A stretch of DNA of 64,000 bases from Parvularcula sp964556115 (GTDB lineage Bacteria; Pseudomonadota; Alphaproteobacteria; Caulobacterales; Parvularculaceae), in NCBI GenBank assembly GCA_964556115.1, contig CAZKVC010000001.1:372001-436000 (forward strand), given 5' to 3'. The notes under the pieces were generated by a model, which was given only the letters and a program-made list of their open reading frames with translations, searched no databases and was not told the DNA's origin. Numbering within the stretch: position 1 is the stretch's first letter; every line of letters starts with the position of its first letter. This document shows positions 53,275 to 60,561 of the stretch, piece after piece. A program made the translations under genes and the position numbers.

Positions 53275-54645
53275 ATGATCCTCGAGAAAATCAAGTCCGA
53301 CGGCCTTTCCCATCTGTCCTACTTCCTTGGCTCGGGAAGCCAGGCCGCCGTCATCGACCCGCGCCGCGACATCGAAGTCTATCTGGATCTCGCTCGCCGC
53401 AACGGTATGCGGATCGTCCACATCTTCGAAACGCACCGGAACGAAGACCTCGTCTGCGGCGCGCCCGCTTTGGCCGAGGCTACGGGCGCAAAGGTCTGGC
53501 ATGGACCGAACCCGGCGGAGCCGATCGTTTACGCCGAAACCGCCCGTGATGGCGATCTCTTCGAAATCGGCAGCGCGCGGATTGAAGTGCTCGAAACGCC
53601 CGGCCACACGGACGACAGCCTGTCCTTCGCGCTTCACGATCCCTCCTACCCCAACGGCGCGGTCGGCGTCTTCACCGGCGACGCTCTCTTCGTCGGCGAT
53701 GTCGGACGGACCGACTTCTATCCAGACAGGAAGCGCGAGGTGGCAGGGCTGCTCTTCGACAGCTTACGGAAGATCCTGACCCTTGGTGATCAGACGATTT
53801 TCTACCCTGCCCATGGTGCAGGATCGGTCTGCGGCTCGGGCATGGCGGACCGGGAGTTCTCGACGCTCGGACACGAGCGAGCGAACAACCCCCGTCTCCA
53901 GATCGAGGACCGGGAAACCTTCATCGACGTGAAGGTCGCCGAGCATCACGAGCAGCCACCCTACTTCCGGCTGATGGAACGGCTGAACACGGAAGGCGGG
54001 GGGCGCAGTCCGCGCGATCTGCTGCCGCCGCCACTGGGCGCGGACACCCTCTACGGTCTGGGTGATACGCAACTCGTGGACGTGCGCGGCATCGCGGACT
54101 TCGCGGGCGCGCATGTGCCCGGCGCCTACTGCATCCCCTCGGACATGCTCGCGGCTTTCGCTGGTTGGTTCCTGGATGCCGAACGCGGGATCGTTCTCGT
54201 CTCGCGCGACGCCGATCAAGCGGAGAGATCGACCAGAACGCTGGCGCGCATCGGCTACGACCGCGTCGTGGGCTACCATGCTGGCATCGTACCGGTCGCG
54301 ACTAAGGACCGGGCCTTCGCGTCGGTCCCCCTCGTCGATACGCAGGCGGTCGCAGCGCGCGTCGATCAGCGCCCCGATCGGTGGACGCTCCTCGACGTCC
54401 GAGCGATCGATGAGTTCGAAGCGGGCCACGTCGAAGGGGCGCAGCACGCCTATGTTGGTCATCTGCCCGGCGCTGCGGAGGGCCTTGCGAGGGCTGAACC
54501 CGTCACCGTCATGTGTGGAAGCGGAGCACGCGCCACGATCGCCGCCTCCATCCTGCTGCAACACGGCTGGACGGACGTCGATATCTATTTGGGGTCGATG
54601 AAGGCGTGGAAGGCCAGCGGCTGCCGAACGGTCGAGGGGAATTAG
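53275..54645 (+). CDS. metallo-beta-lactamase-fold/rhodanese fusion protein
   Basis: The 456-residue protein joins an MBL domain (about 1-250) and two rhodanese-like domains (about 262-345 and 355-455). The MBL metal motif is FETHRNEDLVCG instead of HxHxDH, as in many MBL-rhodanese proteins, with later ligands in ETPGHTDDS and PAHGAGSVCG. The second rhodanese has the active Cys in TVMCGSGARA. The first has Ser in LVSRDADQAE and is probably inactive. CstB-like fusions convert persulfides to thiosulfate. Here it may process sulfane sulfur linked with copper stress. Confidence 0.85.
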   Translation: MILEKIKSDGLSHLSYFLGSGSQAAVIDPRRDIEVYLDLARRNGMRIVHIFETHRNEDLVCGAPALAEATGAKVWHGPNPAEPIVYAETARDGDLFEIGSARIEVLETPGHTDDSLSFALHDPSYPNGAVGVFTGDALFVGDVGRTDFYPDRKREVAGLLFDSLRKILTLGDQTIFYPAHGAGSVCGSGMADREFSTLGHERANNPRLQIEDRETFIDVKVAEHHEQPPYFRLMERLNTEGGGRSPRDLLPPPLGADTLYGLGDTQLVDVRGIADFAGAHVPGAYCIPSDMLAAFAGWFLDAERGIVLVSRDADQAERSTRTLARIGYDRVVGYHAGIVPVATKDRAFASVPLVDTQAVAARVDQRPDRWTLLDVRAIDEFEAGHVEGAQHAYVGHLPGAAEGLARAEPVTVMCGSGARATIAASILLQHGWTDVDIYLGSMKAWKASGCRTVEGN

Positions 54646-54649
54646 TAGC

Positions 54650-55105
54650 ATGAAGAGGCGATCAATCTTCGACATCCCTGAAGTGCCCGTCGCGCTGTTC
54701 GGGTTCCTGCTGAACTTCGTCTGGGAGTTCTGGCAGGTGCCGCTCTACGGCGAGATACCGGACAGACCGCATTGGGAGGCGACGAAAACGTGTACGTTCG
54801 CCACCTTCGGAGACGTAGTCATCGTGCTCGTAGCGTTCTGGAGCGCAGCGGTTATCGACCGAAGCCGTCACTGGGTCGCTTCTCCGACGAAGAAAACGAT
54901 CGCAACGTTCCTGCTTGTCGGTGTCGGGATCACCCTCGTCGCGGAGTACATCGCCACCGAAGCCTTGAACCTCTGGTCCTACGGTGAGCTGATGCCGATC
55001 ATACCCGTCCTCGGCATCGGGGTGTCACCAATCTTCCAGTGGATCCTCGTGCCTTCGGCGTTGATACCCCTCAGTAGACGGATGTTGGGCGCGCCTTCGA
55101 GATAG
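54650..55105 (+). CDS. four-helix membrane protein of unknown function
   Basis: A 151-residue protein with about four membrane helices: PVALFGFLLNFVWEFWQVPL, TFGDVVIVLVAFWSAAVI, TFLLVGVGITLVAEYIATEA and IIPVLGIGVSPIFQWILVPS. Trp-rich segments (FVWEFWQVP) and ALNLWSYGELMP are notable. No family is recognised. It follows the MBL-rhodanese gene by 4 bp and closes the copA-linked group. Confidence 0.7.
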   Translation: MKRRSIFDIPEVPVALFGFLLNFVWEFWQVPLYGEIPDRPHWEATKTCTFATFGDVVIVLVAFWSAAVIDRSRHWVASPTKKTIATFLLVGVGITLVAEYIATEALNLWSYGELMPIIPVLGIGVSPIFQWILVPSALIPLSRRMLGAPSR

Positions 55106-55171
55106 CCGGACAAGCACCTTCGGGCCGCAAGGTCCGAAGGCCTTCCGGTAGGCATGCGAGCCCCCTCACCG

Positions 55172-56368
55172 TCACTTCGCTGGCGTGAGGTGCAGCAGCT
55201 GTCCGCCCTTGCCGTGCTTCTCGTCTTCGAGGATCCAGACCGTGCCGTCCGGGCCCTGCTCGATCTCGCGCAGGCGGTTGTTGAAGACCCAACGCTCGGC
55301 CTCGCAGACCTTCCGGCCCTCCCAGTGGCAGTCCATGGTGAGGCGGACGAGCGCCCTCGAGTTGAGTCCGGTGATAAGCGGGCCGCCCTGCCAGTCAGGG
55401 AAGGCGCTACCCGTGTACCAGATCATGGCCGAGGGCGTGATGACCGGGTTCCAGAACTCGTCGGGTCGCCTGAACGTCTCTCTCGCGTCGTGCTCGGGTA
55501 TGTCGGACCCGCTGTAATTGTCGCCGTTCGAGACGACCGGCCAACCGTAGTTCTCGCCTCGCTCGATCAGCTGGAACTCGTCCCCGCCCTTGGGACCCGT
55601 CTCGGCCTCGTAGAGCTGCCCGTCCGGCGCGAAGGTGAGGCCAAGCGGGTTCCTGTGACCGTAGGACCAGATCTGGTCGGTCGGGCTGCCCCGGTCGGCA
55701 AAGGGGTTCCCAGGTGCCGCCTCACCGTCCGGGGTCAGGCGCAGGATGGCGCCGAGGTTCGAGGACAGGTCCTGCGCTGGCTCTTTCTTCATGCGCTCGC
55801 CGGAGGACAGGTAGAGGTAGCGGCCGTCAGGACTGAACGCCATCTTGTAGCTGTACTGCCCGCAACCCGTGACCTTCTCCGACTGGCGCCAGATGGTCTC
55901 GAAGCCCTCGATGCGCATGTCATCGAGGTTCAGCCGGCCCCGCCCCATGGCACCGCCGCGCTCGTCCCCCCTGCCGGGTTCGGCGAAGGTCAGGTAGACG
56001 ATGCCGTTGTCCTCGAAGTCGGGATGGAGCGCCACGTCGCCCAGCCCGCCTTGGCCGCAATCATCGACCCTTGGCAGACCCGCTATCGGGACCGAGACCT
56101 CACCGTCCTGGGCGACGAGGTGCAGTTCGCCCGGCTTCTCCGTCACCAGCATCCGGCCATCGGGCAGGAAGGTCATGGCCCAGGGCTGGTTCAGTTGCAC
56201 GAGAGCGCGAACCTCGAAAGGACGCGAGATGGGCTCGTCCGACCCCACCTGCGCTTCCCCTGGCGAGAGCGTTGCGAGAGAGGCTGCGCCGTCCGCCGCC
56301 TGCGTCATCGCGCAGGCGCTCAATGCCATGGCGGCAGTCGTCAAGGTCAAGGTCAGGGTGCTCATCAT
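55172..56368 (-). CDS. PQQ-dependent sugar dehydrogenase-like lipoprotein
   Basis: The 398-residue exported lipoprotein (lipobox LSAC within residues 1-20) has the glucose/sorbosone dehydrogenase six-bladed propeller pattern: PWAMTFLPDGRMLVTEKPGE, LHPDFEDNGIVYLTFAEPG, YKMAFSPDGRYLYLSSGERM and SYGHRNPLGLTFAPDG. It belongs to the soluble GDH/YliI family that oxidises aldoses or sorbosone with PQQ in the periplasm. It stands alone, divergent from the DUF305 gene. Its link with the copper genes is not obvious. Confidence 0.88.
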   Translation of the reverse strand: MMSTLTLTLTTAAMALSACAMTQAADGAASLATLSPGEAQVGSDEPISRPFEVRALVQLNQPWAMTFLPDGRMLVTEKPGELHLVAQDGEVSVPIAGLPRVDDCGQGGLGDVALHPDFEDNGIVYLTFAEPGRGDERGGAMGRGRLNLDDMRIEGFETIWRQSEKVTGCGQYSYKMAFSPDGRYLYLSSGERMKKEPAQDLSSNLGAILRLTPDGEAAPGNPFADRGSPTDQIWSYGHRNPLGLTFAPDGQLYEAETGPKGGDEFQLIERGENYGWPVVSNGDNYSGSDIPEHDARETFRRPDEFWNPVITPSAMIWYTGSAFPDWQGGPLITGLNSRALVRLTMDCHWEGRKVCEAERWVFNNRLREIEQGPDGTVWILEDEKHGKGGQLLHLTPAK

Positions 56369-56394
56369 CTCGCTCCGTTAGGCTTGTGTCCGCT

Positions 56395-56548
56395 CGACTG
56401 TCTGGCGGTACGGCGGCACGGGTGGTCCTAGCACCGCCGCTTGGCTGCCGCCTCGACGGCTCAAGAACTTCGAAACATTCAAAGGCACGCGTGAGTTCCA
56501 GCACCGATATGCCGTGAGGACGGGGTAGCCCGTACCGCCAGACAGTCG
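56395..56548. repeat. 19-bp perfect inverted repeat flanking about 116 bp
   Basis: CGACTGTCTGGCGGTACGG (56395-56413) is matched by its exact reverse complement (56530-56548). The enclosed 116 bases contain no gene. The pair lies in the divergent interval between the sugar dehydrogenase and the DUF305 gene, and could be a mobile-element scar or a regulatory structure. Confidence 0.6.
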
Positions 56549-56602
56549 GAGAGAACGACTGCAAAACCGATGGAACGCTGACTTCAGAGAACCGTTCTGA
56601 AC

Positions 56603-56619
56603 ATACCCCAGTAGGGCAT
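56603..56619 (+). promoter_or_regulatory. CsoR-like operator before the DUF305 gene
   Basis: ATACCCCAGTAGGGCAT, 24 bases upstream of the DUF305 start, same half-sites as at 34423, 49325 and 60494. Confidence 0.6.
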
Positions 56620-56643
56620 GTTAGACGATGATGGAGATAGACG

Positions 56644-57549
56644 ATGGACCACGCCAACAACCAATCGGATGAGAAAGGCATCGACTGGAAGGGCTATGGC
56701 CGTTTGCTGGCGATGGTGCTCACATCCACGGTGTTCATGTATTTCTTCATGTACCTGAATATCTACAGGTGGGGAGACTTCTACCTTTCCGAGACGCGCT
56801 TCTTCATGTCCACGCTCATGTTCGGGACCATGCTGGCGATCATGCTCGCCTTCATGCTGCACATGTACAAGGATCGCCGCGTCAACATTGCTCTGTTTGT
56901 TGCATCGGCCGTCCTGTGGGTGCTCGGTCTCTACTTCATGCGCAGCCAGGTGACGGTCGAGGACCAGAGCTGGATGAAGTCCATGATCCCGCACCACTCG
57001 ATCGCGGTCATGGTGTCCGAACGCGCCGACATCTCCGACCCCCGCGCACGCAAGCTCGCCGACGAGATCATCGCCGCCCAGGAGAAGGAAATCGCGGAAA
57101 TGGAGTACCTGCTCCGGTCCATCCGTGCGGAGGGGGAAGCGACGGACGATTATCCCTTGGGTGAACGCGAAGGGCCGACGCCAATCGTCCGGTCCGTCCA
57201 GGCGGCGCTGTCGCAGCCCGGCGTTGCCTCCCTCGACGTGGCCGACATGATGCCAGAGGAGATCGCAAGGGTCGTGTCGAGCCCCACCTGCGATTTTCGC
57301 TTCTCGGAAGGTCAGCAGGCCGTTGTCGCAATCGGCTCGGATGGCCGGGGCGTGATCAAGTTGATGGGCAACCTCGTGCCGCTCGTGGCCGCGGACGTCC
57401 CGACCGGGGACGGCGCGGTGCTCGAAACCTCGGGCGCGCGGCTCGTGATCGACCGGTTGAGCGACGATGCTGCGAGCCTCGTTTTCGAGCTGGACACAGC
57501 CACCCCCCTTCGCGTCGGCTACGATGGCGTTTACGCCTGCGGCGCGTGA
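56644..57549 (+). CDS. DUF305 membrane protein with C-terminal extension
   Basis: The 301-residue protein has three N-terminal membrane helices (about 20-100) and a DUF305 domain (about 100-165) with MIPHHSIAVMVSERADISDP and the helix AQEKEIAEMEYLLRSI. The His-His pair of DUF305 may bind copper. An extra 130-residue C-terminal domain with a Cys pair (SPTCDFRF.. and YACGA at the end) has no match I know. DUF305 proteins are common in copper resistance clusters; a periplasmic copper-handling role is likely. Confidence 0.8.
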   Translation: MDHANNQSDEKGIDWKGYGRLLAMVLTSTVFMYFFMYLNIYRWGDFYLSETRFFMSTLMFGTMLAIMLAFMLHMYKDRRVNIALFVASAVLWVLGLYFMRSQVTVEDQSWMKSMIPHHSIAVMVSERADISDPRARKLADEIIAAQEKEIAEMEYLLRSIRAEGEATDDYPLGEREGPTPIVRSVQAALSQPGVASLDVADMMPEEIARVVSSPTCDFRFSEGQQAVVAIGSDGRGVIKLMGNLVPLVAADVPTGDGAVLETSGARLVIDRLSDDAASLVFELDTATPLRVGYDGVYACGA

Positions 57550-57711
57550 GGGGCTTCCAGCCTCGTTGCTTCTCGGAAGTCGGTCAGCACGCCTGGCCCC
57601 TTCCGTCTGAAGCTGTGAACCAGAACGGCTTTCGGTCGGGACATACGCAGTGCTCGCAAAGGCCGATGCCGCACCTTCAAAACCTCGTCATCGTCAGGAG
57701 AAGGACACACC

Positions 57712-57966
57712 ATGCGACTGAAACCCCTCGGGCACGCCTTAAGCCTCTTCCTCGCCATCAGCTTTGTCCTGTGCATCATCTGGGGGCTGATCTTCCCGCC
57801 AGAACTTCACATGCACCCGGCTTGGGAAGACCTGCTGCCAGGTTTCGAGTTCCTGACCCTTCCGGGCTTTCTGATCGGGCTGGTCGAGACCTATCTTTAC
57901 GGATGGTACATCGCGCTGGTCCTCGTGCCGCTCTATAACTTCTTTGATCGGGCGTCACGCGCCTGA
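57712..57966 (+). CDS. DUF5676-family small membrane protein
   Basis: An 84-residue protein with two membrane helices (LSLFLAISFVLCIIWGLIF and LIGLVETYLYGWYIALVLVP) separated by a short loop with HMHPAW. It matches DUF5676, a short membrane family that is repeatedly found beside copper and silver resistance genes. Function unknown. It is 162 bp behind the DUF305 gene. Confidence 0.8.
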   Translation: MRLKPLGHALSLFLAISFVLCIIWGLIFPPELHMHPAWEDLLPGFEFLTLPGFLIGLVETYLYGWYIALVLVPLYNFFDRASRA

Positions 57967-57983
57967 AGGTCCGTAGGCGTTGT

Positions 57984-59276
57984 TCACGACGGAACAACAA
58001 AGACCGCACCTAGCCCCCCACCGGGCGTCCTGAGATTGGTGGTCTGCCCTTGGTAGATCCGAGCCGCAAGAAGCTCAGTTCTCCCAGCGTAGCGGAAGAG
58101 GCGCAGGTCGAACTTCAGCGCGGCTTCGGGATCCTCCGACGGTACGGCCCGCACGGGTGGATCGACCCGCTCCTGGGCGATGTAGCCGCCCTCACGGATT
58201 GTGGCCCAAACCTTTTTCGTCAGCTTGTCTCCGCGGTAGACCGCGCGGCTTCCGTAACCGGCGAAGGGCTTGAAGAAATAGTGTTTGCGGTTGGCCCACA
58301 TCAAATCCGCATCGGCGTCATCGACGAGAAGCGCCTTCGGTATGTGTTCAAGCCCCGCTCTTTTTTCATTGCCGAGGCTAGCGCTTTCCCTCCACCCTCG
58401 ATCAGTCCACAGAACGAGGTTTCGCTTGTCAGCGTACACTGCATGGTGGATAGGCGCCGGGCTCACAACAGCAAGGCCCTCGGTGAGAGCATGCCGCAAG
58501 ACGCTATGGCGCTCTTCAGAAAGATCGAAGTCACAAAGGCGGTTGTAGACGAGATCGACCACCTCCCCCCTCGCCCGCAAGGCGCCGGCTTCGACAGTCA
58601 GATCGCTTGGATCACAGACGATACTGTTGATGCCCAGGGTCTTGAGCGCCTCGGCAGCCAGAAGCATGTCCGGATGGAGGAACTGGTCTTGCGGCCTCTC
58701 ATCGACGATGGCCACACAGGTTGGCCGCTCACCCGGTCGCGCAGAGCCATACTCCCTGATGATCGTCCTCGCGATGCTCTGCCCTGCGGGACCAATGGAG
58801 CCGAATGCCCCGTCCCCGCAGCTTGGTTCGGATAGCCTTACGGCTGCCTCGAGCTTCTCGACGAGAAAGGCGCCTCCTGCATTGGTGTTGACTTCGATCA
58901 GCTTCGGTCCGTCAGCCGACAGATGAAAGTCATAGCCGAGAAAAAGACCCGGCGTTTCGTAAGGCGCGACAGGTATCGTCGCCCTTTCCGTGACTTCGCG
59001 GCGGAAAGCGTCCGATGCCGCAACGGCTTCGATCGCTTCGGCCTGCTCCTCCATGGCATGCAATTGCGCGGTACTGATGAAGACCGCTGTGGACGCGAAA
59101 AGGTTCGGACGCTCGTCAAGAAGCGAGGCGATCTTTTCGGACGCTTCCCGGCCGATCTTTCGCGACATAGCAATGGGATCGATGCCGAGGCACCGGCAGG
59201 CCGCGTTGAGCGCAACGATATCACCGTCGCATTCGCGGTTGCAGCTCATCACGCCCTCATCGTCCCGCGTCATCAT
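57984..59276 (-). CDS. ATP-grasp-like ligase in the copCD unit
   Basis: The 430-residue protein looks like a circularly permuted ATP-grasp enzyme. The Mg-ligand motif KLIEVNTNAGGAFLVEKL comes early (about 125). The nucleotide-binding part is in the C-terminal third: HYFFKPFAGYGSRAVYRGD and GGYIAQERVDPPVR. The end (ALKFDLRLFRYAGRTEL, then TTNLRTPGGGLGAVFV) fits permuted ATP-grasp/DUF404-like proteins, which link amines to acids. The substrate is unknown. It follows copD by 3 bases, so it is expressed with copCD. It has a Cys-rich N-terminus (SCNRECDGD and CRC). Confidence 0.65.
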   Translation of the reverse strand: MMTRDDEGVMSCNRECDGDIVALNAACRCLGIDPIAMSRKIGREASEKIASLLDERPNLFASTAVFISTAQLHAMEEQAEAIEAVAASDAFRREVTERATIPVAPYETPGLFLGYDFHLSADGPKLIEVNTNAGGAFLVEKLEAAVRLSEPSCGDGAFGSIGPAGQSIARTIIREYGSARPGERPTCVAIVDERPQDQFLHPDMLLAAEALKTLGINSIVCDPSDLTVEAGALRARGEVVDLVYNRLCDFDLSEERHSVLRHALTEGLAVVSPAPIHHAVYADKRNLVLWTDRGWRESASLGNEKRAGLEHIPKALLVDDADADLMWANRKHYFFKPFAGYGSRAVYRGDKLTKKVWATIREGGYIAQERVDPPVRAVPSEDPEAALKFDLRLFRYAGRTELLAARIYQGQTTNLRTPGGGLGAVFVVPS

Positions 59277-59279
59277 CGG

Positions 59280-60140
59280 TCAGCGCTCCGGTCCCATGAT
59301 CGTCGTCGCGATTGCCACGGCCATGAGGACCAAGATGAAGAGCCCGGCCTCTCCCAGAAGGACCTTCCGTAAAAGGACGATACCGCCGGACCGCTCGTTC
59401 TTGATCCGCGAGGTCACGATCGTCTTGTTGTAACCGCCGAGCGCCAGAGCCGCCGCCGCGAGCAGGAACTTTGTGAGGAGCAGCTGCCCGTAATCGGTTG
59501 TGAACACCGCTTCGATGCCTCCGGCGAGGCGCCAGAGAAGCGCGATCCCTAGGACAAAAGCTAATGGGACAACCCAGAGGGCGATGGCGCTGAACCGCTC
59601 GAGGGAGGCGATCGAAGGCACTTCTTGTCCCTTCTTCGGGAACAGGGTCAGGGGAGCCGCGATCCAGAACCCGGCAAGCGCGACATGGGCAATCACGGTG
59701 AGTGGGCTCAGAAACGGGTCGGCGACACCCTGCGTATGCCCACTTAGCCCAAAGCCCGAAATGACGAGCAACGCACCGACAAGCGGGACGGCGGATGAGG
59801 CGGACCAGCGGCTCCCGACAAGGCAGGCGCCGCCCAGGACGAAGACGATGATCTGTAGTCGTCCAGCTTCCCACACGAAGGGCACCATCGACCCATCGAA
59901 GGGCGCGCCCAAACCGCCGCCGAGTTGGAAGATCATCAGCACGAAACGCGCCGCGACGGAGGCGACAAGGACGGCGCCCAAGGCAGGCAGAAACCGCGTC
60001 GGTGCAGGGAGACCGAGCTGTCGATGCAGCACGAGACCCACAGCAACCAGCGAAGAGCCGTAGAGGCCAAGCTTCACCAGGATCAGAAGCGCGCTCAGCG
60101 CCAAGGCATCAGCCCTCGATATCGAAGGCGATGGTACCAA
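59280..60140 (-). CDS. copD: CopD-family copper resistance membrane protein
   Basis: The 286-residue protein has eight membrane helices and the CopD pattern GLVLHRQLGLPAPTRFLPAL, VISGFGLSGHTQG, HVALAGFWIAAPLTLFPKKG and DYGQLLLTKFLLAAAALALG. CopD acts with CopC in moving copper over the inner membrane. The start is uncertain. The longest frame begins with a TTG at 60140, overlapping copC by 32 bases; another TTG lies at 60104. It is coupled to copC and the ATP-grasp gene. Confidence 0.88.
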   Translation of the reverse strand: MVPSPSISRADALALSALLILVKLGLYGSSLVAVGLVLHRQLGLPAPTRFLPALGAVLVASVAARFVLMIFQLGGGLGAPFDGSMVPFVWEAGRLQIIVFVLGGACLVGSRWSASSAVPLVGALLVISGFGLSGHTQGVADPFLSPLTVIAHVALAGFWIAAPLTLFPKKGQEVPSIASLERFSAIALWVVPLAFVLGIALLWRLAGGIEAVFTTDYGQLLLTKFLLAAAALALGGYNKTIVTSRIKNERSGGIVLLRKVLLGEAGLFILVLMAVAIATTIMGPER

Positions 60141-60468
60141 GCATCACATGGCCATCCTTCGCCATGGCCCGCCATTCGATCTCGAAGGAACCCGTCCCAA
60201 GGGCTGGCAAAGCCGCTTCGTAATCGGCAGCAAAACCACCATCGGGTTCAAAGGAAAGATCTTCGTCCTCCATGCCCGGGCCGCTGACCGTCAGCGCAAC
60301 CAACCGAACGTCGCCGCCGAAGGAGAAGGTCAGCTCCTCGGGAGCCTGGGACAGCGTGGCCCCGTCTTCGATCGACGAAGCCGTGATCGACACATGGGCG
60401 AGGGCCTGACTGCTGAAGATCGCCATCAAGGACGCTGCGAGAACGGCGAGGCTTTGTCGGATGGTCAT
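60109..60468 (-). CDS. copC: periplasmic copper-binding protein CopC
   Basis: The 119-residue protein has a signal peptide (residues 1-24, ending SQALA) and then the CopC domain starting with His (HVSITASSIEDGATL), which supplies the N-terminal Cu(II) ligand. The C-terminal DGHVMLGTIAFDIEG contributes further ligands. Short Cu(II)-only CopC type, lacking Met-rich Cu(I) loops. A CsoR-like operator lies 25 bases upstream, within a likely promoter. Confidence 0.92.
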   Translation of the reverse strand: MTIRQSLAVLAASLMAIFSSQALAHVSITASSIEDGATLSQAPEELTFSFGGDVRLVALTVSGPGMEDEDLSFEPDGGFAADYEAALPALGTGSFEIEWRAMAKDGHVMLGTIAFDIEG

Positions 60469-60493
60469 GAGGGTCTCCTTTTACCGACGCCGT

Positions 60494-60510
60494 ATACCCC
60501 ACGGCGGTAT
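60494..60510 (-). promoter_or_regulatory. CsoR-like operator in the copC promoter
   Basis: The plus strand reads ATACCCCACGGCGGTAT. On the minus strand TTGCTT and TATACG flank it as a possible -35 and -10, so the operator lies in the spacer, 25 bases before the copC start. Confidence 0.6.
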
Positions 60511-60561
60511 TAAGCAACGGAACTGTTTCGAAGTCGAAGCTGCCCGGCTCGGCCCGACAAA

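Noticed and set aside
55061..55077. Further ATACCCC-like site inside the 4-helix membrane protein gene
   Set aside because: It lacks the second half-site and is inside coding sequence.
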